Below are positions 44,122 to 53,319 of a DNA stretch of 64,000 bases, piece by piece. Every line of letters begins with the position of its first letter. Within the stretch, counting starts at the first letter, position 1. This DNA is from CAVOXO01 sp963700425 (lineage in GTDB: Bacteria > Actinomycetota > Acidimicrobiia > Acidimicrobiales > Microtrichaceae), in the NCBI GenBank assembly GCA_963700425.1, contig CAVOXO010000003.1, positions 124,001-188,000 on the forward strand, written 5' to 3'. Made by a program: the position numbers and the translations under genes. The notes under the pieces were generated by a model, which saw only the letters and a list, made by a program, of their open reading frames with translations, made no database searches and was not told where the DNA came from.

Positions 44122-44667
44122 TTGACGGGGCAGAAGAAGCGGATCGCCTGCGAGCGGGTCGGGCTCGACTACTTCGACTCATCGCCGTGTCGGGTGGTGG
44201 CCAGCGAGATCGTGGCGGCGTCCCCCGAGCGCATCTTCGATGTCTTCGCGGACGCAGAGTCATGGACCAGGTGGGCCTTTCCCATCATCGGCGTGGAATG
44301 GACCTCCCCGTTCCCCCTCGAGGTCGGATCGACCCGGACCGTCACGATGCGCGGCGGCATGGTGGGCTGGGAGGAGTTCATCGCATGGGAGCCCCACCGC
44401 CGCATGGCGTTCCGCTTCAACGAGACGATCGAGGGCGGGCCGGCCGCCTTCGCCGAGGACTACCTCGTCGTCGACCTGGGCGACGGCAGGTCACTGGTGA
44501 AGTGGACCCTGGCGATGACCCTCACCGGGTTCTCGGCGCGGACCGCGCCGGTGACCCGCTTGGCCATGAAGCCGATCAATTCCCTCATGCTGCGGCAGTT
44601 CCGGCGGTACGTCGAGTCCGACCCGACTCTCGCTCCCCGCGACGAGTCCGACGAGTCGGAGTCCTGA
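44122..44667 (+). CDS. SRPBCC-family (START-like) hydrophobic-ligand protein
   Basis: The 181-residue protein has the polyketide-cyclase/SRPBCC pattern. VVASEIVAASPERIFDVFADAESW opens it, then EVGSTRTVTMRGGMVGWEEFIAWEPHRRMAFRF and the closing helix region with TAPVTRLAMKPINSLMLRQF. Such proteins form a deep pocket for lipids or ring compounds and may help an enzyme partner. TTG 44122 is chosen because GGAGG lies five bases before it; an upstream in-frame TTG at 44083 is possible. The P450 gene follows after two bases, so an accessory role to that enzyme is plausible but untested. TAGGGT (44047-44052) may be the -10 box. Confidence 0.8.
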   Translation: MTGQKKRIACERVGLDYFDSSPCRVVASEIVAASPERIFDVFADAESWTRWAFPIIGVEWTSPFPLEVGSTRTVTMRGGMVGWEEFIAWEPHRRMAFRFNETIEGGPAAFAEDYLVVDLGDGRSLVKWTLAMTLTGFSARTAPVTRLAMKPINSLMLRQFRRYVESDPTLAPRDESDESES

Positions 44668-44669
44668 CC

Positions 44670-45909
44670 ATGGACGGATCGGCACCCGCCGGCGCCGGCG
44701 AGGATCTGGGTGACATCGACCTGACCGACGCATCGGTGTGGGAAGCAGGCGCTCCCCATGAGTGGCTCGACCGGATCAGGGCCGTCCCCGGGCTGTACTT
44801 CCATCCCGAGAGCGACGGCCCCGGGTTCTGGGCGGTCACCCGTCACGACGACGTCCGCGCCGTGTCCACGGACCCCGAGTCCTTCTCGAGCTGGGTGGCG
44901 GGTCCCCTGCGCCTGGATCCCGATCCCGACACCCTCGACCAGCTCCGGATGGTGATCATCGCGATGGACCCGCCCGATCACCGCACGTTCCGCGACATCG
45001 TGGCCCGCGCGTTCACCCCGAAGCGGATCTCCGCCATCGAACCGACCCTGCGTGCCGAGACCGCGCCGGGTGTTCGCGGGGTTGTCCGAACGCACCTCGT
45101 GTGACGCGGTGGCCGACCTCGCCGCGTTGATACCGATGTGGTCGATCAGCGAGCTGGTGGGCGTTCCGACCGCCGACAGGGCTCGTCTGTACGACCTCAG
45201 CCACTCCCTCATCGACGATCAGGACCCCGAGGTGGCGCCCACCCCCGAGACCTCTGTGGTGGCCGCGGCGGAGATCTTCGCCTACGCCGCGGAGATGGCA
45301 GAACGCTCACGCGCCAACCCCGGCGACAACCTGACCGGCGATCTCCTGTCCGCCGAGGTCGACGGTCGCCGCCTCGACGACATGGAGTTCACGCTCTTCT
45401 TCGTCTTCCTGATCGTGGCCGGCAACGAGACGACCCGAACGGCGACGTCACACGGACTCCTGACCCTGCTCGACCACCCCGAGCAGTTCGACCGGATTCG
45501 GGCGGACCCGACGCTCATTCCGGGAGCGGTCGAGGAGATCCTCCGCTGGCAGCCGCCGATCCACCACTTTCGTCGGACCGCGACCCGCGACGTCGAGGTG
45601 GGTGGCCAGAAGATCGCCGCCGGCGACAAGGTCATCCTGTGGTATGCCGGCGCCAACCGCGACCCAGCGGTCTTCGAGGATCGGCACGTCTTCGACATCA
45701 CCCGCACCCCGAACCGGCAACTCGCCTTCGGCATCGGTGAACACTTCTGCCTGGGCGCCAACCTCGCCCGGCTGCAGCTGAGGGTCGTCTTCGAGGAACT
45801 GGTGTCGTCGATGGCCGACATCGAGTTGGTGTCTCCCCCGCGACGGCTGCATTCCAACCTCATCAACGGAATCAAGGAGATGGAGATCTCCTACCGGCCG
45901 ATTCGATGA
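44670..45909 (+). pseudogene. Cytochrome P450, one frameshift
   Basis: From ATG 44670 the protein runs through GLYFHPESDGPGFWAVTRHDDV and MDPPDHRTFRDIVARAFTPKRI. The frame breaks near 45065, after ATLRAE-like sequence. The other frame continues RVFAGLSERTSCDAVADLAALIPM, the oxygen-binding helix AGNETTRTATSHG, the ExxR region EEILRWQPPIHHFRRTATRD and heme-binding FGIGEHFCLGANLAR. Corrected length is about 412 residues, normal for soluble actinobacterial P450s that hydroxylate sterols, fatty acids or terpenes. The axial cysteine and the I-helix threonine are intact. The single-base difference could be a sequence error. It lies two bases downstream of an SRPBCC gene. Confidence 0.82.
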
Positions 45910-45995
45910 ACGGGCCGTTCCAGCGCCGAGGGTGCACGTGGTGAATTCTCCACGTTGTGCGATGCGGGCTTGTCAACGGCGCGACACTGTGTGAT

Positions 45996-46414
45996 GTGAG
46001 GATCGAGGTCGGACCTGTTGCCCGTGCCAGTGCCGAGGCCTGGCTCGACTACGCCGAAGGCGTTCTGGCGCTGCTGCGTGATGTGAGCCCGGGTGCGGCG
46101 CCCGAGGCCACTCTGGAGTCGTTCTCGGAGCTCCTCGTCGAGTGGCGGGGGGTGGTGGCCGATCCCGGTGATTTCCACTGGATCACCGAGAGACCCGTGG
46201 GACAGGTGGAGTACCTCGTCAAGGCGCTGTACGAGGCCGGGTTGGTGGTCGAGGAGCAACACGAGGTGGGGCGTGCCGAACTCCGCCCTGCCGAGGCCGA
46301 TGCGTTCCACATCGCTCTGGTCAATCAGGTGCTCGCGGCCCTTCTGCAGGAGGGTGACGCGTCGCGCAGTTCGTCGAGATGCTGCGCAGTGACTGGGGCG
46401 TCGCAGCGGACTGA
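45996..46414 (+). pseudogene. Small conserved-looking protein with a late frameshift, function unknown
   Basis: From GTG 45996 the sequence VRIEVGPVARASAEAWLDYAEG and FSELLVEWRGVVADPGDFHWI is followed by QVEYLVKALYEAGLVVEEQ and FHIALVNQVLAALLQEGDA. A single-base change near 46366 then gives AQFVEMLRSDWGVAAD and a stop at 46414. Corrected length is about 139 residues, with long amphipathic helices. I do not recognise a family. The start has no good ribosome site, and an in-frame GTG at 45957 is an alternative. It lies between the P450 and the convergent CYTH-CHAD gene. Confidence 0.5.
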
Positions 46415-46463
46415 TCCGCCTCCGAGCCGCGCAGTGCGGCCGCCGCCACGACCCGCCGTCGGG

Positions 46464-47954
46464 TCAGTCGAACCACGCACGGAGCTTGCGCCGGGAGGCG
46501 CGGCGGTACGCCGACTCCCAATCCGCCCGGTGGCTGATGGCATCCTCGGCCATCACCTGGGCGAGACGTCCGGCGGTGAAGCCGGTGTCGCCGTCCACGC
46601 CGTGCGACGCACGGGCGAGCCAGTCGATCGCCACGTTGGCATCGTTGAACTCTCCCAGGGCGTCCTGGATTCCCGCGATGGCCTTCGAGAACCGCCGCGC
46701 CCGTTTCCCGAAGGCGGGCGAGACCGCCTCGGCCGCGTATCTGGTCCGCTTGGCGAGTATCCGCACCCGATGGAGCGCCGCGGCATCGGGATGACGGCCG
46801 AGATCGTCGACGGCGGACTCGAGGCGCCGCCAGCGTTTGGAGACCAACTTCGCAAGGCGATCGCGGGCGGGTCCGTCGGCCTTCGTCCTCGTGTGGGGCT
46901 GGGCGGCCGCGTCGACGAGATGGTCGAACAGAGCGATGGCGCGCCGATCACCGAGGTGGACGAGCAGGTCGGCCCGGTCGCGGCGTCGCTGATCCTCCAG
47001 CAACGCCAGCACCCGGGCCGCGGCATCGGGATCGAGCCCGGTGGTTCTGGCGATCGTGCGGCGGAGCCGTCCCAACAGGACATCGGCGTCGCGCACCTTC
47101 CCCAGCTCGTCGGCGAGCCAGGAGAGTTCGTCTCGTAGCCCCTCTCCCCAGGCGGGTTCGAGGAGCGGCTGGAACGTCCGGAGATCCGAACGGAGCTGTC
47201 GGGTCGCCACCCGGGACTGGTGAACGCCCTCGGGATCCCCTCCCAGTCGTGCCGTCGGGACGTTGATGATGAGCTGGATGACCGACGTGGCCAGAGCGTG
47301 CCTGATGACTTCGGCCGCCGTCGGATCCGGACTCAGCGTCTCCGCGACGACATCGGCGGGTTCCTGTGCCCGTGGTCCGAGGGCCCGCAGGGCCTTGGGG
47401 GTCGGGTCGTCTCCCCGGGCGCCCGCTGCCTCGAGGCGCGCCAGGAGGTCGCCGAGAATGCTTTCGTCGACGCCGGGAGCGAGCTCGATCTCGAGTTCGC
47501 GGAACGACGTCTCGGAACCCGAGGAGGTGCGCGCCGTCACGGTGTCATCGGTGAGTTCGAGAACAGCCTCACCGTCGGGCGATCTCCACGGTCGGGCCAC
47601 CCGCCGGACGAGGAGTTGTGCCACTGCCGACACGTCGGCTCCTCTGGTGAGGGACACCACCAGAGACAGGGCCTCGGACGGCGGTTGGTCGGGCTCGCCG
47701 TCGAAGAGGATCTCGTCGCGGGCCAGAGCGGCTCCGCCACTCTCGACGGGGAGCTTCACGATCCACCCCTCGCCACCCCGGTGGCGAAACGTACATCCCC
47801 AGCGGGCCAGACGTAGATCCGCGGTGTCGACGTAGAGGTCGCGGATGTGCCGGACATCGGCCCCGTCGGGAGACGCCCCCGAGACCGCGTCCGCGAGATC
47901 GGGGAAGCGGAACGAATCGTCGACGATGAGCTTCACCTCCCGTTCTCGCGCCAT
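46464..47954 (-). CDS. CYTH-CHAD domain protein (triphosphate-tunnel enzyme with polyphosphate-binding domain)
   Basis: The 496-residue protein combines two domains. Residues about 1-200 are the CYTH/triphosphate-tunnel domain with the N-terminal EREVKL motif, YVDTADLRLARWGCTFRHRGGEGWIVKLP and ELEIELAPG. Residues about 215-496 are a CHAD domain rich in His and Arg, for example HQSRVATRQLRSDLRTFQPLL and LHRVRILAKRTRYAAEAVSP. CHAD domains bind polyphosphate, and CYTH domains cleave triphosphate or polyphosphate ends. TACTCT lies six bases before ATG 47954 on the minus strand (47961-47966), with CTGACG 17 bp further up, so a leaderless promoter is likely. It is a single gene. Confidence 0.93.
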   Translation of the reverse strand: MAREREVKLIVDDSFRFPDLADAVSGASPDGADVRHIRDLYVDTADLRLARWGCTFRHRGGEGWIVKLPVESGGAALARDEILFDGEPDQPPSEALSLVVSLTRGADVSAVAQLLVRRVARPWRSPDGEAVLELTDDTVTARTSSGSETSFRELEIELAPGVDESILGDLLARLEAAGARGDDPTPKALRALGPRAQEPADVVAETLSPDPTAAEVIRHALATSVIQLIINVPTARLGGDPEGVHQSRVATRQLRSDLRTFQPLLEPAWGEGLRDELSWLADELGKVRDADVLLGRLRRTIARTTGLDPDAAARVLALLEDQRRRDRADLLVHLGDRRAIALFDHLVDAAAQPHTRTKADGPARDRLAKLVSKRWRRLESAVDDLGRHPDAAALHRVRILAKRTRYAAEAVSPAFGKRARRFSKAIAGIQDALGEFNDANVAIDWLARASHGVDGDTGFTAGRLAQVMAEDAISHRADWESAYRRASRRKLRAWFD

Positions 47955-47960
47955 GTTCGC

Positions 47961-47966
47961 AGAGTA
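47961..47966 (-). promoter_or_regulatory. Leaderless -10 box of the CYTH-CHAD gene
   Basis: TACTCT on the minus strand, six bases before the ATG, with CTGACG (47984-47989) 17 bp upstream as a partial -35 match. No ribosome site is visible between them and the start. Confidence 0.5.
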
Positions 47967-48088
47967 CGACCACGCGGACCCACCGTCAGATCCGCCCGTC
48001 AACCCGCTCGAGGACCTCGCGTGGGACGTGGCGGGCGATGGTAGGTTCGGCCCGGTCGAGCCCTTCACACGCCGTCGGAGGTGCGCCG

Positions 48089-49147
48089 ATGTGGGCGATC
48101 GCCGTCAAGGAGTTCCGCCAGATGGTGCGCGATCGCCGAACCCTGGCGTTGATGATCGCGATGCCGTTGGTGCTGTTGGTGGTGTTCGGGTATGCCGCCA
48201 GCTTCGACGTCACCACGGTCAGCGCCGAGGTCGTCGGCCCCCGCGCCGAGGCGGTCGCCGCCGGGTTGCCCGAGGCCCTGTCCGTCGACGCGGTGAGGCC
48301 GTCGGCCGGTCGAGGGGAGGCCATCGCCGACCTGCGGGCCGCCCGGTACCACGTGGTCGTGGTCACCGAGGCGGACTCACCCGCGTCGAGCACGGTCCTG
48401 GTGGACGGCTCGAGCCTGTTCACGGCCCGTGCTGTCGTGTCCGCCGTCGCCATCGCCCAGCTGCCGGTCGAGGTCGAGGTTCTCTTCAACCCCGGTCTCC
48501 GCACGTCAGTGGTCATGGTGCCGGGTCTCATCGGAATCGTCCTCGTTCTCGTCGGAACGCTGGCCACGGCATTGGGAGTCGTGCGCGAGCGACAGGCCGG
48601 CACCCTCGAGGGCCTGGCGGTCATGCCGTTCCGGCCACGCGACGTCATCCTCGGCAAGCTCGCTCCCTACTTCGCGGTGGCCGTCCTCGACACGGTGGTG
48701 GTGGTCGTGTCGGGGCTCATCCTCTTCGGCGTGCCGTTCGAGGGGTCCGTGTCCGTGTTCGCTCTGGCCTCCGCCCTGTTCCTCTTCGCCACTCTCGGGA
48801 TAGGCGTGCTCATCTCGACGGTGTCGGAGAACCAGGGTCAGGCGATGCAGGTCACCATGCTGACGGTCGTGCCCCAGATCCTGTTGTCGGGGTTGTTGTT
48901 CCCTCTGTCGTCGATGGCACCCGGGGTCCGCTGGATCGCGTACTTCCTGCCCCTCACCTATTACATCGACATCGTTCGCGGTGTCATGGTCAGGGGAGCA
49001 CCGATCGGATCCCTGTGGTTCCCCCTCACCATGTTGGCGGTGCTCGGAGGAGCGGTGTTCGCGCTCTCGATCACGCGCTTCAGGCGGGATCTGGCCCCGA
49101 CCCCATCCGTGGTCGCGTCCGACGACGGCCGCCAGGGAGACCGATGA
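48089..49147 (+). CDS. ABC-2 type exporter permease
   Basis: The 352-residue permease begins MWAIAVKEFRQMVRDRRTL, with a first helix MIAMPLVLLVVFGYA. A large extracytoplasmic loop runs to about residue 140. Five further helices follow, including VPGLIGIVLVLVGTLATALGVVRERQAGTLEGLAVMPF, which is the ABC-2 signature region. ATG 48089 has GGAGG upstream. The stop overlaps the next gene's ATGA. With two ATPase genes behind it, this forms an exporter of the YbhFSR/YhhJ type, acting on drugs, lipids or other hydrophobic compounds. The substrate is unknown. Confidence 0.88.
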   Translation: MWAIAVKEFRQMVRDRRTLALMIAMPLVLLVVFGYAASFDVTTVSAEVVGPRAEAVAAGLPEALSVDAVRPSAGRGEAIADLRAARYHVVVVTEADSPASSTVLVDGSSLFTARAVVSAVAIAQLPVEVEVLFNPGLRTSVVMVPGLIGIVLVLVGTLATALGVVRERQAGTLEGLAVMPFRPRDVILGKLAPYFAVAVLDTVVVVVSGLILFGVPFEGSVSVFALASALFLFATLGIGVLISTVSENQGQAMQVTMLTVVPQILLSGLLFPLSSMAPGVRWIAYFLPLTYYIDIVRGVMVRGAPIGSLWFPLTMLAVLGGAVFALSITRFRRDLAPTPSVVASDDGRQGDR

Positions 49148-49956
49148 GCTGGGTGCGCGCGACGTGACCGTCGCCTTCGGAGACGTCCTCGCGCTCGCCC
49201 ACGTCTCGCTCGAGGTGCCCCATGGTCGGGTCACCGCCGTGGTGGGACCCGACGGAGCCGGCAAGACGACCCTGCTGCGCTGTCTCGTCGGTGCATGCCG
49301 GGTCCGATCGGGAGCGGTCAACCGACCGCCGGCGACCCGGGTCGGCTACCAGCCAGCGAGCTCGGGGGTCTACCCCGATCTGACGGTCACCGAGAACCTC
49401 GACTTCGTCACCCGGGCATTCCGAATGGATCCCGGGGTGGCTTCGGCGAGGCGGACCGAGCTCCTCGACGTCACGGGGCTCGGAACGGCCGCTGGTCGTC
49501 TCGGATCGGAGCTGTCGGGTGGGATGCGGCAGAAGCTGGGCCTGGCGATGGCCCTGCTCCACGAGCCGGAGCTCCTGGTACTCGACGAACCGAGCACCGG
49601 AGTCGACCCGGTCAGTCGAACCGAGATCACCCGCCAGATCGCGCGGACTGCAGCGGGGCGCGGCGGTGGTCATGTCGACCACCTATCTCGACGAGGCGGA
49701 ACGCGCGTCCTCCGTCCTGGTGCTCCATGACGGGAGACCACTGCTGTCGGGACTGCCCGAGGAGATCATTGCTGCGACGGCTGGGTCGGTGTGGACGGTG
49801 GATCGTCGACCGGACTCCGAGAACAGCTGGCGCCGCGGCCGATCCTGGCGTCTGTGGAGCCCGCCCGGCTCCGCAGCTCCACGCCACGCCGTCCCGGCGG
49901 CGGCGGACCTGACCGACGCGGTCATCATCGCCGCCCTCGGTGGGGGCGCCACCTGA
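49144..49956 (+). pseudogene. ABC transporter ATP-binding protein 1, probably two frameshifts
   Basis: Conserved ABC motifs are present: Walker A GPDGAGKTT, Q-loop region VGYQPASSGVYPDLTVTENL, signature LSGGMRQKLGLAMAL and Walker B LLVLDEPSTGVDPVSR. The only ATG beside the permease stop (49144) opens a frame that ends after eight codons; the main frame carries LGARDVTVAFGDVLALAHVSL. One base is probably missing near 49148, or GTG 49164 is the start. Near 49655 the frame changes again to AAVVMSTTYLDEAERASSVLVL and a normal end at 49956. The switch histidine appears to be Tyr in STTYLD. The two shifts cancel in length. The stop overlaps the second ATPase start. Confidence 0.78.
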
Positions 49957-50816
49957 TGTCGGCTCTCGCCGAGGCACGTGGTGTCACCAGGCGGTTCGGT
50001 CGAACCACCGCCGTCGACTCGGTCGACCTGGTGGTCGGGGCGGGAGACGTGGTCGGTCTGCTGGGGGCCAACGGCGCGGGCAAGACCACGCTGATGCGCC
50101 TGATTCTCGGTCTCGTGCGGCCGACAGGGGGATCGGTCGATCTCTTCGGGCGGCCGCCCGAGCGGGGAACGAGACGGCGGATCGGCTACGTGCCCCAGGG
50201 AAGCGGTCTGTACGAGGACCTGACCGTGGCGCAGAACCTCGAGTTCGTGGCCCGGGGGTTCGGCGGCGACACCTCCGAGGTGGTCGACCCCGAGGTTCGC
50301 CGCACTCTCTCCACACTGGTCGCCGATCTCCCGTTGGGGCTGCGTCGGCGGGTGGCGTTCGCCGCGGCCCTGTCGCATGGACCCGAGCTCCTCGTCCTCG
50401 ATGAGCCGACCTCGGGGGTGGACCCGCTGGCCCGCGCCCGGCTCTGGGATCGCATCACCTCGGTGGCGGCCGCGGGAACGGGAGTACTGGTGAGCACCCA
50501 CAACATGGAGGAGGCCGAGAACTGCGATCGACTCGTCGTCATGGTCGATGGCCGGGTCGCGGCCGAGGGAACGCTCGAGGGCATCGTGGGCGGCCGCCGA
50601 GTCGTGGAGGTGTCGGCGGTCCGGTGGAATGTCGCGTTCGCGGCACTCGACGCAGCGGGAATGCAGCCGTCGCTGGGAGGCCGGTCTCTCCGGGTCGCGA
50701 ACGTCGACGCGGCGGAGGTGGTCGGGGCGTTGACAGGGGCGGGAGTGCAGGCGGAGGTGCGCGAGGTACCCGCCGATCTCGACGAGGCGTTCGTGGCGCT
50801 CACCCGCCCCGCCTAG
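49956..50816 (+). CDS. ABC transporter ATP-binding protein 2, atypical signature motif
   Basis: The 286-residue protein has Walker A GANGAGKTT, Q-loop VPQGSGLYEDLTVAQNLEFV, Walker B LLVLDEPTSGVDP and switch histidine in VSTHNMEEAE. Where LSGGQ is expected it reads DLPLGLRRRVAFAAAL, so the canonical serine-glycine pair is replaced. In a pair of ATPases one composite site is often degenerate, so this may be the non-catalytic partner of the first subunit. The C-terminus has a beta-rich extension (RRVVEVSAVRWN, ALTGAGVQAEVREV). It starts directly after the first ATPase (TGATG). Together the three genes encode an exporter. Confidence 0.85.
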   Translation: MSALAEARGVTRRFGRTTAVDSVDLVVGAGDVVGLLGANGAGKTTLMRLILGLVRPTGGSVDLFGRPPERGTRRRIGYVPQGSGLYEDLTVAQNLEFVARGFGGDTSEVVDPEVRRTLSTLVADLPLGLRRRVAFAAALSHGPELLVLDEPTSGVDPLARARLWDRITSVAAAGTGVLVSTHNMEEAENCDRLVVMVDGRVAAEGTLEGIVGGRRVVEVSAVRWNVAFAALDAAGMQPSLGGRSLRVANVDAAEVVGALTGAGVQAEVREVPADLDEAFVALTRPA

Positions 50817-50895
50817 GCCTGCCGTCGACTCCCGGCGCGAACCATGCCACTCGGGCACCGAGAACTCGCGTCCCCCTCGACGATCGCGGGGGCCG

Positions 50896-51495
50896 TCAGC
50901 AGGATTCGTCGATCCAGTCGCCCACCGTCGCGGCCGCGTCGGCCGTGTCCTGGGGGGCCACGTCACCCGCGTTGAGCGTGTCGAGGGCGTCCATCACGTC
51001 CTGTGGGGCATCGGCGGGAAGCTCCGCGGCGATGATGCCGAGTGCGGTGTTGAGTTGGGCCCCGTCCTCCGCGTTCTCGTAGTCGACCCAGGCGGCGCAG
51101 AGGGCCTCGGACACGAAGCCGGCCACGACGTCTCCGCAGGACTCCGCCATCCAGGCGGCGAGTGTCGCCCCCGCGGCGACTGATTCTTCGGGGTCGAGGT
51201 CACCCGTTCCCAGGGTGTCGATGGCGTCGATCACCTCCTGGGGAGCATCGGCGGGAAGCTCGGATTCCATCGTGCCGAGGGCGGTGTTGGTCTCGGCGCC
51301 GTCCTGGGCCGCGCGGAAGTCCAGATAAGCCCCGCAGAGCTCGTCGGAGGCCCCTGCGGGCGTTCCGGTCGTGGTCGGTTCGGACGTCTCCGCCGTGGTG
51401 GTTTCCGGTTCGTCGCTGCCGCATGCGGTGGTGACGAGAAGGGTCGCGGCGAGGATCGCGGCAGGGATCCGTGTTGACAGGGGGATGAAGGCCAT
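50896..51495 (-). CDS. Lipoprotein with a duplicated 68-residue cysteine-bounded domain
   Basis: The 199-residue protein has a signal sequence with lipobox VTTAC (Cys25), then a Thr/Glu/Pro linker (30-50). Two copies of one domain follow, at residues 53-120 and 132-199. Each copy is exactly 68 residues, begins with LC and ends with ESC. Shared segments include NTALG, ELPADAPQ and DALDTL/DAIDTL. Each copy has one early and one final cysteine, which suggests an internal disulfide after export. I know no named family for it. It is a single gene between the ABC operon and surE. Function: likely a surface-exposed, acidic helical protein; nothing more can be supported. Confidence 0.75.
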   Translation of the reverse strand: MAFIPLSTRIPAAILAATLLVTTACGSDEPETTTAETSEPTTTGTPAGASDELCGAYLDFRAAQDGAETNTALGTMESELPADAPQEVIDAIDTLGTGDLDPEESVAAGATLAAWMAESCGDVVAGFVSEALCAAWVDYENAEDGAQLNTALGIIAAELPADAPQDVMDALDTLNAGDVAPQDTADAAATVGDWIDESC

Positions 51496-51667
51496 GATGA
51501 GAAGGTAGTCACCCGATGGTGCCTGTCCGTGTCATGTGGATGTCCAGTGGGCCCGAAACTCGCCAACGGGCGACGATGACGGCGCCGTCGGCCGATGCCG
51601 GCACGCGCCGGCGGCGCGCGGCCTCGCCCCGGATCGCTAGCGTCGTCGGCGACGTGGGAGGGATCAC

Positions 51668-52528
51668 GTGCGCATTCTGGTGACCAACGACGACGGTATC
51701 GAGTCCGAAGGCATCCATGCCCTGGCGCGGGCACTCAGCCGGACCGATCACGAGATCGTGGTGGTCGCCCCCGATCGGAACTGGAGCGGAGCGGGTGCGG
51801 CGATCGGCGACCTCGACCCCGGCGGGCCGCTCGAGGTCAACCGGGTCGAGATTCCCGATGCTCCCCAGATCGAGGCCTGGGCCATGGCGGGACCGCCGGC
51901 GCTCACGGTGATCGCCGGCCAGCTGGGGGCGTTCGGGGATCCACCGGAGTTGATCGTCTCGGGGATCAACGCGGGACTGAACACGGGGCGCTCGATCCTC
52001 CACTCGGGAACGGTGGGAGCGGTGCTCGCCGGGCAGAACTTCGGGCTGAGCGGGCTGGCGGTGAGCGTCGAGTGGGCCGAGCCCTGGCAGTGGGAGACCG
52101 CAGCGAGCCTGGCGGTGGACGTGCTCGACCTGGTCATTTCGGCACCCGCCCGATCGGCGATCAATCTCAACGTTCCTTCCGTGCCTCTCGACGAGGTCAA
52201 GGGGATGAAGTGGGCGCGGATCGCCCCCTACGGCGCGGTCCGGGCGCGGATGAAGGAGTCGGCGGAGAGCGGGTTGGAGTTCGTGTTGGAACCGACCGGG
52301 TACAGCCCCGCGCCGGACACCGATCAAGGATGTGTCGAGAGCGGCTACGCGGCTCTCACCACCCTGGTCGGGGTGGTCGAGGCCTGGCCCGATGAGCCCG
52401 ATCCCGACGTGCTCTCGCCGGAGGGCTACGTCTCTCGCCTCGTTCCGGGCGCGGACCTCCACCCGGTTCACGCCGTTCCCGACGCCACCGATCACCGCCT
52501 GCTTCGCCGCCCCGATCACGAGGGCTGA
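51668..52528 (+). CDS. surE: SurE-family 5'/3'-nucleotidase
   Basis: The 286-residue protein has the SurE opening MRILVTNDDGIESEGI, where DD and nearby Ser/Asn bind the metal. VAPDRNWSGAGAAI corresponds to the usual APDRNRSG loop with Arg replaced by Trp. VSGINAGLNTGRSILHSGTVGAVLAG follows. SurE dephosphorylates nucleoside monophosphates and some short polyphosphates and is linked to stationary-phase survival. GTG 51668 follows a GGGAGGG site. The C-terminal part is longer and more acidic than in E. coli. It is a single gene in the plus direction. Confidence 0.9.
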   Translation: MRILVTNDDGIESEGIHALARALSRTDHEIVVVAPDRNWSGAGAAIGDLDPGGPLEVNRVEIPDAPQIEAWAMAGPPALTVIAGQLGAFGDPPELIVSGINAGLNTGRSILHSGTVGAVLAGQNFGLSGLAVSVEWAEPWQWETAASLAVDVLDLVISAPARSAINLNVPSVPLDEVKGMKWARIAPYGAVRARMKESAESGLEFVLEPTGYSPAPDTDQGCVESGYAALTTLVGVVEAWPDEPDPDVLSPEGYVSRLVPGADLHPVHAVPDATDHRLLRRPDHEG

Positions 52529-52567
52529 GCGGACGTCTGCCCGGCTGCTGAGGAGTCGGGGACCGTC

Positions 52568-53215
52568 TCAGATGCGGACGGGCATGCGGAGGATGTGAGC
52601 CGAACGGCCGGACTCCTTCGACGCACGATCACCGGGTTCGGACGGGACCGCCGCCCCGGCCGCCCACAGACACACCTTCCAGGGGATTCCCTTGAGCTGA
52701 ACCGGCCCCAGCCACTCGACCCGTGCTCGTTGGCGCGGATCGAGTCGCGCCTTGGCCCGGTTCGACACGACGGTGCCCCCGGGACGCGCGAAGGCGCAGG
52801 ATCGGACGGCGATCACCAGGCCGAGCCCGAAGGGTCGCCCGTCGTCGTCGATCAGCAACTCGTCGACGTGCAGTGCCGCTCGGAGCCGGGCGGGCGCAGG
52901 AGCGGAGGGGGACGACACCGAACCGACGGTGCCGTGAAGATCGACGGTGGCGGCGTGCGCGGCATCGGTATCGCGGAAACGGGCGATGGCTCCGTCGCCG
53001 CAGGCGAAGTCGACGACACCGCCATGCCGGGCCACGGAACGATCGATGAGTGAGTTGAGCCGCACCCGTTCCGAATGGGCGGCCTCCACGCCGAGATCGA
53101 TGATTCGGCCGGTGGAGGTGACCTGATCCACCACCAGCACGGTCTCGGTGCTCTTCGCGAAGCCCGTGGGGGCCGCGCCGCCAGCGGGGTTGGCGTCGGG
53201 GTCGGGTTGTGTCAT
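52568..53215 (-). CDS. Cyclase-fold regulatory protein (degenerate class III cyclase domain)
   Basis: The 215-residue protein has the order of a class III nucleotide cyclase homology domain. VLVVDQVTSTGRIIDLG (first metal Asp position), HSERVRLNSLIDRSVARHGG, FACGDGAIARF (second position, GDG kept) and LRAALHVDELLIDDDGRPFGLG come in turn. Then comes AVRSCAFARPGGTVVSN, where NxxxR should be but is not, and a closing LKGIP strand. Loss of the transition-state Asn/Arg makes true cyclase activity doubtful. GTP/ATP binding or protein contact is possible. ATG 53215 has GAGGAGC upstream. It is divergent from the large BTAD regulator across about 100 bp, which suggests related control. Confidence 0.7.
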   Translation of the reverse strand: MTQPDPDANPAGGAAPTGFAKSTETVLVVDQVTSTGRIIDLGVEAAHSERVRLNSLIDRSVARHGGVVDFACGDGAIARFRDTDAAHAATVDLHGTVGSVSSPSAPAPARLRAALHVDELLIDDDGRPFGLGLVIAVRSCAFARPGGTVVSNRAKARLDPRQRARVEWLGPVQLKGIPWKVCLWAAGAAVPSEPGDRASKESGRSAHILRMPVRI

Positions 53216-53319
53216 GAGCTGCTCCTCTTCTCGAACGTCGTCGTTGTTCCTCGTAGGATCCGGATTGGTGGTGACAACGCCGCGACATGGGTGCAACACC
53301 GCCTGAACAGGGAGGGAAC

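Noticed and set aside
50870..50895. CCCCC...GGGGG hairpin after the ABC operon as a terminator
   Set aside because: The stem is only about five pairs with a long loop and no T-run, so it is not better than chance in this composition.
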